Below the pieces are notes generated by a model that was given only the letters and a program-made list of their open reading frames with translations, made no database searches and was not told the DNA's origin. The translations under genes and the position numbers were made by a program. A DNA stretch of 64,000 nt from AC-32 sp963717725. Lineage in GTDB: Bacteria; Actinomycetota; Thermoleophilia; Gaiellales; Gaiellaceae. Each line of letters begins with the position of its first letter. The stretch's first letter is position 1. Shown piece after piece: positions 22,068-33,793 of the stretch. The stretch lies in the NCBI GenBank assembly GCA_963717725.1, contig CAVQWS010000003.1, positions 310,001-374,000 on the forward strand. Direction: 5' to 3'.

Positions 22068-23545
22068 TAGGCGGGAACTGGCTCGGGCTCTTCGACTTCC
22101 TCGGACTCAGGCTCGGGCTCCTCGGAAGCTTCGTCGCCGCGGGCCTTCGTAACCGCCTCGTCGATCGGGCCGACCATGTAGAAGGCCTGCTCGGGGAGGT
22201 CGTCGTGCTTGCCGTCGAGGATCTCAGCGAAGCCGGCGATCGTCTCCTCGAGCGAGACGAACTTGCCGGGCTGGCCCGTGAACGTCTCGGCGACGAACAT
22301 CGGCTGTGAGAGGAAGCGCTCGATCTTGCGCGCCCGCTGGACGACCACCCGATCCTCGTCGGAGAGCTCGTCCATGCCGAGGATGGCGATGATGTCCTGC
22401 AGGTCCTTGTAGCGCTGCAGCACCTCCTGCACGCGCGTCGCGGTGTCGTAGTGCTCGTCCGAGACGACGCCCTTGGCGAGCGCGCGCGACGTCGAGTCGA
22501 GCGGGTCGATCGCGGGGTAGATCCCCTTCTCCGAGATCGGCCGCGAGAGCGTGATGAACGCGTCGAGATGGGCGAACGTGTTCGCCGGTGCGGGGTCGGT
22601 GAGGTCGTCGGCGGGCACGTAGATCGCCTGCACGGACGTGACCGAGCCCTGCCGGGTCGAGGTGATGCGCTCCTGCAGCTGGCCCATCTCGGTCGCCAGC
22701 GTCGGCTGGTAGCCGACGGCGCTCGGCATGCGGCCGAGCAGCGCCGAGACCTCGGAGCCCGCCTGCACGAAACGGAAGATGTTGTCGATGAAGAGCAGCA
22801 CGTCGCCGCCCTCCCCGTGGTCGCGGAAGTACTCGGCCATCGTCAGGCCGGTCAGCGCAACGCGCAGGCGCGCGCCGGGCGGCTCGTTCATCTGGCCGAA
22901 GACGAGTGCCGTGTCGGCGAGCACGCCCGACTCGGTCATCTCGAGCCAGAGGTCGTTGCCCTCGCGCGTCCGCTCGCCGACGCCGGCGAACACCGAGTTG
23001 CCCTGGTGCTCGCGCGCGACGCTGCGGATCAACTCCTGGATCAGGACGGTCTTGCCGAGGCCGGCGCCGCCGAAGAGGCCGACCTTGCCGCCGCGCACGA
23101 ACGGCGCGACCAGGTCGATCACCTTGATGCCGGTCTCGAAGATCTCCATTGTCGGCTGCAGCTCGTCGAAGGACGGCGGATCCCGGTGGATCGGCCAGCG
23201 CTCGGCATCGGCGCTCAGCTCCTCGCCGTGGTCGATCGGGTCGCCGAGCACGTTCCAGAGCCGGCCGAGCGTCTGCTTGCCGACCGGGACGGTGATCGGC
23301 GCGCCGGTGTCGATCACGTCGACGCCGCGCGGGATGCCGTCGGTGGCGTCCATCGCGACCGCGCGGACACGGTCGTCGCCGAGGTGCTGCTGCACTTCTG
23401 CGATCAGGTCGCCTTCGCCGTCCGGGCGCTCGATCTTGAGCGCGGTGTAGATCTCGGGCAGTCGGTTCGTGAAGACGGCGTCGATCACGACGCCGCGAAT
23501 CTCGATGACCTTGCCGACGTTCTGGCCGTTGTTCTGGTCAGGCAT
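22067..23545 (-). CDS. atpD: ATP synthase F1 beta subunit
   Basis: Catalytic subunit of F1. The 492-aa protein has Walker A (GGAGLGKTVLIQEL), catalytic Glu region (GVGERTREGNDLW), Walker B (GDVLLFIDNIFRF), DELSDED-type C-terminal motif and an acidic tail (EEPEPESEEVEEPEP). ATG 23545 with Shine-Dalgarno CAGGAG is the natural start; a longer frame from 23587 is not supported. In most bacteria atpD follows atpG directly; here 7.3 kb of other genes separate them, so this pair needs its own promoter or a long read-through transcript. Confidence 0.98.
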   Translation of the reverse strand: MPDQNNGQNVGKVIEIRGVVIDAVFTNRLPEIYTALKIERPDGEGDLIAEVQQHLGDDRVRAVAMDATDGIPRGVDVIDTGAPITVPVGKQTLGRLWNVLGDPIDHGEELSADAERWPIHRDPPSFDELQPTMEIFETGIKVIDLVAPFVRGGKVGLFGGAGLGKTVLIQELIRSVAREHQGNSVFAGVGERTREGNDLWLEMTESGVLADTALVFGQMNEPPGARLRVALTGLTMAEYFRDHGEGGDVLLFIDNIFRFVQAGSEVSALLGRMPSAVGYQPTLATEMGQLQERITSTRQGSVTSVQAIYVPADDLTDPAPANTFAHLDAFITLSRPISEKGIYPAIDPLDSTSRALAKGVVSDEHYDTATRVQEVLQRYKDLQDIIAILGMDELSDEDRVVVQRARKIERFLSQPMFVAETFTGQPGKFVSLEETIAGFAEILDGKHDDLPEQAFYMVGPIDEAVTKARGDEASEEPEPESEEVEEPEPVPA

Positions 23546-23768
23546 GTGTCTCCTGGAGAGGTGGCTCGGGTGCGCTGCCGAGGGCACGCCGGTGGCGGCG
23601 GCCCGGTAGCCGGAGTCTAGCGAAGCGCCGCTCCACCCGATCCGCCTGCGGGTACGACTTTCCGTCCTCTGTCAGCGCTGCCACCCGGGCGGCGTGATCG
23701 AGGCTTCAGACGTACGAGGTTACGAGCGATGGGAACACTGTCGAACAGTATCCCTGAGCGGCCGAGCG
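23546..23768 (-). other. Intergenic region before atpD, with hairpin
   Basis: 223 nt without a gene. A hairpin at 23731-23754 (GGGAACACTGT-CGA-ACAGTATCCC) 15 nt past the anti-sigma-like gene may end the upstream transcript. TAGACT near 23617 is a possible -10 box for atpD; no good -35 is seen. Confidence 0.4.
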
Positions 23769-24254
23769 TTACCGATCGAAGAGGACCGGGCCGCCGCTGA
23801 GCGACCGCCGCGCGTTCGTGAGCCGCATCTGCTGGAAGGCATTCATGCGCTGGATCGCGCTCGAAGTGCGCAGGTTCATCGTGTCGACCGTGCCGAGCTG
23901 GCCGGTGAGCACGCGCGGCGCCTGTGCGTGGGCCACGGGCACCGAGCCTGAGCGGACCGCCGACGAGGCCAGGAGGCTGCCGAGGCCGACCGCGGCGACG
24001 GCCATCGCGGCCGCAGCCGGAGCGAGCCGGAGCGACAGGCGGCGGCGCGGGCGCGCGATCTCGATCGGGCTCGCGAGGTGCTCCAGCGGAGCCTCTCGGA
24101 GCGTCCCGGTCAGGCCGCCGATCTCGCTGCTGAACGCGTTGCAGGCAGGGCACGCGTCGAGATGCGCGTGCAGGAGCACGCGCTCGAAGCTCGACAACTC
24201 ACCGTCGAGCTCGGTCGACGCCCATTGCCGGGCGCGATCACATTCGCCACTCAT
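23769..24254 (-). CDS. Zinc-finger (zf-HC2) anti-sigma-factor-like membrane protein
   Basis: 161 aa. The N-terminal H-x3-C-x2-C element (HAHLDACPACNAFS) is the anti-sigma zinc domain that grips ECF sigma factors. One membrane helix follows a basic stretch (about residues 80-100), with an outer tail of about 60 residues. I prefer ATG 24254, which has TACTGT exactly 7 nt upstream; GTG 24263 is an alternative. No sigma factor gene lies beside it, which is unusual, so the partner must be elsewhere or the protein has another role. Confidence 0.7.
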   Translation of the reverse strand: MSGECDRARQWASTELDGELSSFERVLLHAHLDACPACNAFSSEIGGLTGTLREAPLEHLASPIEIARPRRRLSLRLAPAAAAMAVAAVGLGSLLASSAVRSGSVPVAHAQAPRVLTGQLGTVDTMNLRTSSAIQRMNAFQQMRLTNARRSLSGGPVLFDR

Positions 24255-24261
24255 GAGACTC

Positions 24262-24267
24262 ACAGTA
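24262..24267 (-). promoter_or_regulatory. -10 box of the anti-sigma-like gene (leaderless)
   Basis: TACTGT on the minus strand, ending 7 nt before ATG 24254. Confidence 0.4.
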
Positions 24268-24302
24268 GCTTCGACGGCGGGGGTGTCGAGAAGTTAGACC
24301 CC

Positions 24303-24674
24303 TCAGACGAGGGAGTGATGCGAATCGACGACCACCCCGATCAGCACCAGGATCAGCCCGAGGATGATGAAAACGGCCGAGTTGTTGATCGTCTCGTTCT
24401 GCTCGTCGAGCGTGGCCCAACGGACCCTTCTGTTGCCGAATCCGGGGATCGGCAGCATCGTCGAGCCGGCCGTCTCCGACTTCACGCGCGCGGGACCGCG
24501 GTTGCCGACGAAGAACCCCGAGACCATCAGGAAGCAGCCGAGTCCGTAGAACCCGAGGGAGACCGCGCGGTCGAGCGAAGCGTCGGCCAGCAGGCCTAGT
24601 GGCACGGAAACGACCAGCGTGAGAGCCGAGCAGAGCACCACGAGGACGACCAGACGGCGGATCGCCGCGAGCAT
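24303..24674 (-). CDS. Small membrane protein of unknown function
   Basis: 123 aa with about three membrane helices: residues 8-28, 38-57 and 99-118, separated by a 40-residue polar loop (NRGPARVKSETAGS to NETINNSA). It starts 3 nt after the oppF stop, so it is in the opp transcript. No recognised domain and no conserved catalytic residues. It may be an accessory membrane protein; I do not assign a function. Confidence 0.7.
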   Translation of the reverse strand: MLAAIRRLVVLVVLCSALTLVVSVPLGLLADASLDRAVSLGFYGLGCFLMVSGFFVGNRGPARVKSETAGSTMLPIPGFGNRRVRWATLDEQNETINNSAVFIILGLILVLIGVVVDSHHSLV

Positions 24675-24677
24675 CTG

Positions 24678-25768
<1,091 letters not shown>

Positions 25769-25769
<1 letters not shown>

Positions 25770-26791
25770 TAGCCGGCCTCCGCCATCGTTGCAGCGAGCA
25801 GCTTGGCCGCCTCTCGCTCCTTCGTCTCCTCGTCCAGGTGGCACTTCTCGAGATGGGCCGGATCGCGCGAGGTCGGCTTCAGGGCCGGCACGGTCGTCTT
25901 GCAGACCTCCATCACGTACGGGCAGCGCGGATGGAAGCGGCAGCCGCGGGGCGGATTGAGCAGCGAAGGCGGCTGGCCAGGGATCTGCGTCAAGCGCTCG
26001 ACATCGGCGTCGAGCCTCGGCAGCGAGCCCATCAGCCCCCACGTGTAGGGGTGCTGCGGCTGGCTGAAGAGGTCGTACACGGTCGCCTGCTCGACGACGT
26101 TGGCCGCGTACATGACGAACACATCGTCCGCGAGCTCGGCGACGACGCCGAGGTCGTGCGTGATCATGATGATCGCGCTGCCGAAGTCCTCCTGCAGCGT
26201 CTTCATCAGCGAGAGGATCTGCGCCTGCGTGGTCACGTCGAGCGCGGTCGTCGGCTCGTCCGCGATCAGCAGGTCGGGATCGTTGATCAGCGCCATCGCG
26301 ATCATCACGCGCTGACGCATGCCGCCCGAGAACTGGTGCGGGTAGTCGTCGATGCGGGTCTGCGCGCGCGGGATCCCGACGGCGCCCAGCAGCTCGACGG
26401 CACGCGCGCGCGCCACCTTCTTCGTCACGTCGCGGTGAAGGAGGACCGCCTCGATCAGCTGCCGCCCGATCGTGTGCACCGGGTTCAGCGACGTCATCGG
26501 GTCCTGGAAGATCATCGAGATGTCGTTCCCGCGCACCTGCCGCAGGTCGCTCGGCTTCATCGTCACCAGGTCGTCGCCCTTCCACAGCGCCTCGCCGCTC
26601 GTGATCGTGTTGCGCTTCGGGTTGAGGCCCATGATCGTCAGGCAGGTGACGCTCTTCCCGGAGCCGGACTCGCCGACGATCCCGAGCGTCTGGCCCTTCT
26701 CGACGGAGAACGAGACGCCCTCGACGGCCGTGACGATGCCGTCTTCGGTGCGGAAGGACGTGCTGAGGTCCTTGACGTCGAGGAGGGCCAC
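25769..26791 (-). CDS. oppD: Oligopeptide ABC transporter ATP-binding protein OppD/DppD
   Basis: Second ATPase of the peptide importer, 340 aa. Walker A (GESGSGKSVT), signature (FSGGMRQR), Walker B (LLIADEPTTALD) and H-loop (MITHD) are intact, plus the C-terminal NPPRGCRFHPRCPYV motif. Followed directly by oppF and preceded by oppB with a 7-nt gap. Confidence 0.95.
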
Positions 26792-26798
26792 AGGCGGT

Positions 26799-27776
26799 CT
26801 AGGTTAGCCGGATCCGCGGGTCGATCCAGGCGTACAACAGGTCGACCAGCAGGTTGAAGACGATGATCGCGACCGTCGCGAAGACGATCACCCCCTGGAC
26901 GATCGCCAGGTCCTGGTTGTTGATCCCGATGATCGCGGTCTGGCCGAGGCCCGGGAGCTGGAAGACGTACTCCGTGAAGATCGCTCCGCCGAGCCCGATG
27001 CCGATGTCCATGCCGAGCATCGTCACGACCGGCAGCAGCGCGTTGCGCAGGACGTGCGAGACCAGGACCTGCCGCTCCGGCGCGCCCTTGGCGCGCGCGG
27101 TGCGCACGAAGTCCTCGTTCAGCGTCTCCATCACGTTCGCCCGGATCATGCGCACGTAGAGCGCGGCGAACAGGAGCGCGAAGGTGCACCACGGCAGGAT
27201 CAGGTGGTAGAACCACTGCCAGGGACCGCCCGGCTGCCCCGAGTCGGATGGGGCGCCGAAGAAGTTGGCGTAGTTCGCGATCGGCGTCCAGCCGAGCTTC
27301 ACGCCGAACACGTACTCGAGGATCAGGCCGATCCAGACGGGGTGGGCGGAGACCCCGATCAGGACGAAGATCATTGCGAAGCGGTCGGTTAACGAGCGTG
27401 GCTTGAGCGCGGAGTAGATCCCGACAGTGAGGCCGATGATCATCCAGAGGATCGCGCCGCCGAAGACGAGCGAGGCGGTTACGGGGGCGGCCTCCTTGAT
27501 CCGTTGGTTGACGCTCTGGCTGGTGGCGAAGGACTCGCCGAGGTCCTGGTGGATCACCAGCTGCTTGACGAACTTCCAGTACTGGACCGGCATCGGCTGG
27601 TCGAGGCCGAGCTTCGCGGTCGCGCGGACCAGGCACTCCCGCTTGGCCTGCTCGCCTCCGCAGACGGCGCGCGCCGGGTTATTCGGCCCGACGAAGAAGA
27701 TCACGAACGTGACGAACGTGATCACGATGAAGAGGAGAATCGCCCAGAGTGTTCGTCTGACGAGATATCGGAACAC
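26799..27776 (-). CDS. oppB: Oligopeptide ABC transporter permease OppB/DppB
   Basis: Membrane subunit, 325 aa, about six helices, with the N-terminal FRYLVRRTLWAILLFIVITF anchor typical of this family and the EAA-type cytoplasmic loop (VRTARAKGAPERQVLVSH). GTG 27776 has Shine-Dalgarno TAGGAG. An unusual insert with cysteines (AVCGGEQAKRECLVRA) follows the first helix. It lies 132 nt after oppA, across an attenuating hairpin. Confidence 0.94.
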   Translation of the reverse strand: MFRYLVRRTLWAILLFIVITFVTFVIFFVGPNNPARAVCGGEQAKRECLVRATAKLGLDQPMPVQYWKFVKQLVIHQDLGESFATSQSVNQRIKEAAPVTASLVFGGAILWMIIGLTVGIYSALKPRSLTDRFAMIFVLIGVSAHPVWIGLILEYVFGVKLGWTPIANYANFFGAPSDSGQPGGPWQWFYHLILPWCTFALLFAALYVRMIRANVMETLNEDFVRTARAKGAPERQVLVSHVLRNALLPVVTMLGMDIGIGLGGAIFTEYVFQLPGLGQTAIIGINNQDLAIVQGVIVFATVAIIVFNLLVDLLYAWIDPRIRLT

Positions 27777-27849
27777 GTGCCGCTCCTAAGTTCGCTCGGG
27801 GTCCTGCCGCGCCGGGGGGAATCCTAGCCGTAACCGGGATTGTGAAACG

Positions 27850-27881
27850 CGTGAGGCGCCGACCGGTGCCGGCGCCTCACG
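27850..27881 (-). terminator. Strong hairpin after oppA
   Basis: Perfect 11-bp stem (CGTGAGGCGCC / GGCGCCTCACG) with a 10-nt loop, followed on the minus strand by CGTTTCAC. The T-run is short, so partial termination is likely, leaving more oppA than oppBDF message, as is common for binding-protein genes. Confidence 0.7.
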
Positions 27882-27908
27882 TTTGCTACTTGGTCCCCTT
27901 AGTGCCTC

Positions 27909-29588
27909 CTACTTGAGCGCCATCGCAGGAATGCTGAAGTCCTGGTAGATGCCCTGGTACACGAGGCTCTTCGGGTTGACACGGTTCGAGAACAGGTACC
28001 GGTTGTTGTACGTGCGCTCGATGGCCATCGGGGCCGCCTGGTTCATGATGTCGAGATCCATCTGGCCATAGACCTTCAGCCGGTTGGGACCGACGAGCCG
28101 GGCTGCCTGCTCCATCTTCTTGTTCCACTTGGGATCGTTGAAGTAGGAGTAGTTGACGTTGTTCTCCGCCTGGATGGACTTGCCGTACAGCAGGATGTTG
28201 ATCCAGTCGTACGGGTCCGGGTAGTCGGAGCACCAACCCATGGAGACACCCATGTCGAGGTCGGTGTTTCTGTGGCCCATGGCGTCGTAGAGATCGGCGC
28301 CAGAGAAGCCCTTCATGGTGATGTTGTTGCCGTTGAAGCCGAGCCGCTGGAGATCACGCTTGACGATCTGGGCCTGGGCGGGGTTGATCGTGCCCGAGGA
28401 CCGGAAGCCAACGGTGATTTTCCCGGACTTGAAGTGGCCCTTGGCCAGCTTCTTGGCCTTGGTGACGTTCTGCTTGTAGATCGAGACGTTCATCCAACCG
28501 GGGACGCCCGGGTTGAAGATGTGCGTCCACGGGCCGCCCGCGTACGGGCCGACCTGAGCGGCGTACGACTTGCGATCGATCACGTAGTTGATCGCCTGCC
28601 GCAGCCCCAGGTTGCCCTTGAAGAGCGCGCGGGACGTGTTGAACGGGAGGTAGCCGGTGCAGTTGATGGGCTTCGTCCAGAAGCGGCTCTTGTTGACGCC
28701 GTACTGGTTGGCGATGCCCTGCACCTCAGCCGCCGGCATGACCGGATCCTCGTCGATCACGTTCGTCTTGGTCTGGTTGAAGAGCGTCTGCTCGTTCAGG
28801 TTCCACTGGACGTCGAGACCGGCGAGGTTCCGCGGCCGCGTGCGGCCGGGGCCCGTCTTGTAGTTCGGGTTCTGCCGGATCTGCGTCAGCTTGTCAGGGT
28901 CGTTGCGCGTCATGTAGTACGGACCCGCCGACGGCAGGCTCGTCTTGGACACGTTCACGACTTCCTTCGCGAGCGGCAGCTTGAGCGACGTCGCCTGGAA
29001 GAACGGCATGGTGATCTTCGCCATGAACGTCCCGTCAGGCTTGGTCAGGTTGATGGTCAGCTTGTTCCCCTTGGCGGTGACGCCGCTGACGCTGGTGGCC
29101 TTACCGTCGTTGACCTTCTTGGCACCGACGATGTTGGTGCCGTTCGGGTCGACGATGAAGGGCGCGCCCGGCGAGGCAAGAGCCTTGTTCGCCGTGCGGT
29201 CGATCGCCCGCTTGAAGTTCGCTGCGGTGACCTTGGCGCCATCGCTGAACTTGAAGCCCGGACGGAGGAAGAAGGTGTACCTCCGACCGTTGTTCGAAAC
29301 GGTGAACTTGGAAGCAACCTCAGGAACCAGCTTGCTGCCTGCCGGGCCCTGCTTGTCGGGATAGTTGTACAGCTTCGCTGCGGTCGCGTACTCCAGCCAC
29401 CACGCAGTGGTGACGTAAGCGAGCTGCGGGTCGACCTGGGTCGAGGCGCCGGTGACGCCGTACCGCCAGATGCCGCCCTTCTTGAACGCGTGCGAACTAC
29501 CTGCACTCGCACTCGCAAAGCTCGCTGCGACCAGAAGGCTTGCCCCGGCCACCAGCATCATGACCGCGAGCCATAGCCGTCTGTGCAT
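27909..29588 (-). CDS. oppA: Peptide-binding protein of the ABC transporter (SBP family 5)
   Basis: Extracellular solute-binding protein of 559 aa. A Sec signal peptide (MHRRLWLAVMMLVAGASLL...) ends near ASASA-GSS; there is no lipobox cysteine, unlike most such proteins in monoderm bacteria, so how it stays at the cell is unclear. SBP_bac_5 features include FFLRPGFKFSDGAKVTAANF and the late region GWCSDYPDPYDW. Very good Shine-Dalgarno (AAAGGAGAG). It lies between oppC and oppB, an unusual gene order (C-A-B-D-F), with hairpins on both sides. Confidence 0.93.
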   Translation of the reverse strand: MHRRLWLAVMMLVAGASLLVAASFASASAGSSHAFKKGGIWRYGVTGASTQVDPQLAYVTTAWWLEYATAAKLYNYPDKQGPAGSKLVPEVASKFTVSNNGRRYTFFLRPGFKFSDGAKVTAANFKRAIDRTANKALASPGAPFIVDPNGTNIVGAKKVNDGKATSVSGVTAKGNKLTINLTKPDGTFMAKITMPFFQATSLKLPLAKEVVNVSKTSLPSAGPYYMTRNDPDKLTQIRQNPNYKTGPGRTRPRNLAGLDVQWNLNEQTLFNQTKTNVIDEDPVMPAAEVQGIANQYGVNKSRFWTKPINCTGYLPFNTSRALFKGNLGLRQAINYVIDRKSYAAQVGPYAGGPWTHIFNPGVPGWMNVSIYKQNVTKAKKLAKGHFKSGKITVGFRSSGTINPAQAQIVKRDLQRLGFNGNNITMKGFSGADLYDAMGHRNTDLDMGVSMGWCSDYPDPYDWINILLYGKSIQAENNVNYSYFNDPKWNKKMEQAARLVGPNRLKVYGQMDLDIMNQAAPMAIERTYNNRYLFSNRVNPKSLVYQGIYQDFSIPAMALK

Positions 29589-29609
29589 GTCTCTCCTTTC
29601 CGTGAATTC

Positions 29610-29651
29610 GAGCCGCGACGTACCGGCTCGGAACGGGCGCCTGCCCCGTTC
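29610..29651 (-). repeat. Tandem hairpins upstream of oppA
   Basis: Two adjacent stems: GAGCCG...CGGCTC (29610-29629) and GAACGGG...CCCGTTC (29631-29651). Placed in the oppA leader, 20-60 nt before the ATG; they may stabilise the message or terminate oppC transcripts. No T-run. Confidence 0.5.
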
Positions 29652-29694
29652 AGAGTCTTGAGACGTAGAGGTTAAGAGTTGGTTAGTAGCGCGT

Positions 29695-30759
29695 TTACTG
29701 CTGCGAGGAACGCGGGTCGAAGGCGTCTCGCGCGCCGTCGCCGAGCAGGTTGAAGGCCAGCGTCGTCATCAGCACAGCGAGGCCGGGCCAGAGCATCAGC
29801 AGCGGGCGGGTCGTGTAGTACTCGGGCGCCGAGGAGAGCAGGTTCCCCCAGCTCGCCGTGGGTGGCTTGATCCCGAGGCCGAGGAACGACAGGCCGGCCT
29901 CGAAGAGCACGTAGCTGGCGACGATCAGGGTCGAGTAGACGATCATCGGCGCAATCAGGTGGGGGAGCACGTGCGAGCGGATGATGCGCATGTCGCTCGC
30001 CCCGATCATGCGGGCCGCCTCGATGTACTCCTTCTCGCGGATCGAGAGCACCTGGGCACGCATGATCCTGGCCGGGTAGAACCAGCCGAAGATGGTGAAG
30101 ATCAGCACGAGCGTGACCACCCCGTTCGGGAATAAGCCTCCGATCGTGATCGCGTCGAGCTGCGGGCCGATCGTGGCCGCCAGCGCGACGATGAAGAGCA
30201 ACAGCGGGAAGGCCATCGTCACCTCGGTGATGCGCGAGATGATCGTGTCCGGCCAGCCGCGGAAGTAGCCGGCAATCGAGCCGAGCAACACTCCGATCGC
30301 CATCACCCCCAGCGTCGAGAGCAGCGCGACCTCGAGCGAGACGCGGGCGCCGTAGAGCAGGCGCAGGAACTCGTCCTGGCCGAGCCGGTTCGCGGCACCC
30401 AGGACGAAGATGTCGGTCTTGCCCGTCTCGACGTTCTCGACGTGCGTCCAGGGATCTGCGGGCAGCAGGCTCGGCAGCTCGACCGCCGCGGTGCCCGTGA
30501 AGATCTCGTCCGGCCCGTGCCCGATGAAATGCTTCGCGATCGGCGCGCCGACGAAGGCGACGAGGATCAGGAAGATGATGAAGATCCCGCTCGCGATCGC
30601 GACCTTGTCGCGCCGGAAGCGCCGCCAGACGAGCTCCCAGTAGCCGCGCGCGCGTACCGCTTCGGCTCCGCCGAGATCGGATCCGCTCTCGACCGCGACA
30701 GCAGCCCCGAGGCCGGCGCCGCCGGACGAAACTACGACTTCTTTTTCCTGCTGAGCCAT
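29695..30759 (-). CDS. oppC: Oligopeptide ABC transporter permease OppC/DppC
   Basis: Second permease, 354 aa. A roughly 35-residue polar N-terminus precedes YWELVWRRFRRDKVAIASGI, the OppC_N motif; six helices and the EAA loop (EAARMIGASDMRIIRSHVLPH) follow. It opens the opp cluster just downstream of atpG. TATAGT at 30791-30786 is a likely -10 box. There is no Shine-Dalgarno; instead the bases before the ATG read CCTCCTTAC, which resemble the anti-Shine-Dalgarno itself. Confidence 0.94.
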   Translation of the reverse strand: MAQQEKEVVVSSGGAGLGAAVAVESGSDLGGAEAVRARGYWELVWRRFRRDKVAIASGIFIIFLILVAFVGAPIAKHFIGHGPDEIFTGTAAVELPSLLPADPWTHVENVETGKTDIFVLGAANRLGQDEFLRLLYGARVSLEVALLSTLGVMAIGVLLGSIAGYFRGWPDTIISRITEVTMAFPLLLFIVALAATIGPQLDAITIGGLFPNGVVTLVLIFTIFGWFYPARIMRAQVLSIREKEYIEAARMIGASDMRIIRSHVLPHLIAPMIVYSTLIVASYVLFEAGLSFLGLGIKPPTASWGNLLSSAPEYYTTRPLLMLWPGLAVLMTTLAFNLLGDGARDAFDPRSSQQ

Positions 30760-30785
30760 GTAAGGAGGCGGTTAAGCCTGTCCGG

Positions 30786-30791
30786 ACTATA
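30786..30791 (-). promoter_or_regulatory. -10 box of the opp cluster
   Basis: TATAGT on the minus strand in the 69-nt gap between atpG and oppC, 26 nt before the oppC ATG. No clear -35. It suggests opp is not merely read through from the atp operon. Confidence 0.5.
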
Positions 30792-30828
30792 GACGAGCGA
30801 AACGCCGCAGAGTTTGTTTCCCCGGTTA

Positions 30829-31719
30829 CTACCCGGTCAGCGCGTCCGCCCCGGCGACGACCTCGAGGATCTCCTGGGTGATCTCCGCCTGGCGGGCGCG
30901 GTTCATGTCCAGCGTCAGGCTCGAGATCAGATCGGCGGCGTTGCCGGAGGCGTTGCGCATCGCCGTCATCCGCGCTCCCTGCTCGGAGGCGGCCGACTCC
31001 AGCAGCGCGCGGTAGAGCTCGGTCTCGACGTAGACCGGCAGCAGGCGCTGCAGGATCTCCTCGGGCTCGGGCTCGTAGATGAAGTCGCCGAGCAGCGCCG
31101 CTTCATGCTCCTCGACCTGGTCGTGAGCGAGCGCTTCCTCGGGGATCGGCAACAGGTCGCGCTCGACCACCCGCTGAACGAGTGCCGAGACGAACTGGTT
31201 GTAGACGATCACGACACGGTCGACCTCGCCGGTCTCGTAGAGCTCGGCCGCCTTCCGGGCGATCGCCTGCGCGTCGTGGTACGAAGGCCGGTCGCTGAAG
31301 CCGATCCAGCTCTGGTCGATCTCGTAGCGGCGGAAGCCGAGCGTCGAGCGGCCCTTCTTGCCGGCGACGAGCCAGTGCACCTCGATCCCGTCGCCGCGCA
31401 GCTGCCGCTCGAGCGCGAAGGCGTGCCGCAGCACCTGCGCGTTGAACGCGCCCGCGAGGCCGCGGTCCCCGGTCAGCGGGATGATCGCTGCCTTCTTCAC
31501 CTCGCGCCGCTGCAGCAGCGCGAGCCCCTGCAGCGACGTGCTCGCCTTGGCGGTGCCCGTCATCAGCTCGGTCATCCGGTCGGCGTAGGGCCGCATCGCC
31601 TCGATCCGCGCCTGCGCGCGGCGCAGGCGCGCCGAGGCGACGAGCTCCATCGCCTTGGTGATCTTGCGCGTGTTCCGGATCGAGCGGATCCGGCGCTTCA
31701 GGTCCTGAACGGTGGCCAT
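30829..31719 (-). CDS. atpG: ATP synthase F1 gamma subunit
   Basis: Rotating shaft of F1. 296 aa with the conserved N-terminal helix (MATVQDLKRRIRSIRNTRKITKAME, in part) and C-terminal helix (RNASGNAADLISSLTLDMNRARQAEITQEI, in part). It starts 3 nt after atpA and is the last gene of the main atp block, since atpD and atpC are displaced. Confidence 0.96.
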   Translation of the reverse strand: MATVQDLKRRIRSIRNTRKITKAMELVASARLRRAQARIEAMRPYADRMTELMTGTAKASTSLQGLALLQRREVKKAAIIPLTGDRGLAGAFNAQVLRHAFALERQLRGDGIEVHWLVAGKKGRSTLGFRRYEIDQSWIGFSDRPSYHDAQAIARKAAELYETGEVDRVVIVYNQFVSALVQRVVERDLLPIPEEALAHDQVEEHEAALLGDFIYEPEPEEILQRLLPVYVETELYRALLESAASEQGARMTAMRNASGNAADLISSLTLDMNRARQAEITQEILEVVAGADALTG

Positions 31720-31722
31720 GGG

Positions 31723-33252
<1,530 letters not shown>

Positions 33253-33262
33253 GAATCTCCTC

Positions 33263-33793
33263 TCAGGCGGTGACGAGCTGTCGGCGGAGCCGGTCGAGCC
33301 GGCCGCGCACGCTCGCGTCGAGACGATGGGAACCAACTTGCAGGACGATGCCCCCGATCAGGTCCGGGTCGACGGTGCGGGTCGCCTCGACCTTGCGGCC
33401 CGACGCCTGCTCGATCTGCTGCAGCAGCTTCTGAGCCTCGTCGTCGGAGAGCTCGACCGCGGTCGTCAGCTCGGCGTTCACGACGCCTTCGTGCTCGGCG
33501 ACCAGGCGCTCGAACTCGCTCGCGATCTCCGCCAGCTGTCCGGCGCGGCCCTTGTCTGCCAGGACGAGCAGGAAGTTGCGCAGCAGCTCCTCGCTGCCGG
33601 TGAGCACGTCCTCGAGCGCGGCCCTGCGTGCCCGCGGGTCGACCTGCGGGTTGCGCAGCAGCTCACGCAGCTCGGGCACCTCGCGCTCGGCGTCGACGAG
33701 CTGCGCCAGCTGCTCGCGGACCGGCTCGAGCTTCTTCCCCTCTTGCGCGGCCTCGAACAGGGCCTTCGCGTACACGCGGTCAACGACGCTCAC
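33263..33793 (-). CDS. atpH: ATP synthase F1 delta subunit
   Basis: Peripheral-stalk subunit linking F1 to the b-subunits. 176 aa with the OSCP/delta pattern: N-terminal helical bundle (VDRVYAKALFEAA) and the C-terminal motif DPDLIGGIVLQVGSHRLDASVRGRL (in part). Start overlaps the atpF stop by 4 nt. Confidence 0.95.
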   Translation of the reverse strand: MSVVDRVYAKALFEAAQEGKKLEPVREQLAQLVDAEREVPELRELLRNPQVDPRARRAALEDVLTGSEELLRNFLLVLADKGRAGQLAEIASEFERLVAEHEGVVNAELTTAVELSDDEAQKLLQQIEQASGRKVEATRTVDPDLIGGIVLQVGSHRLDASVRGRLDRLRRQLVTA

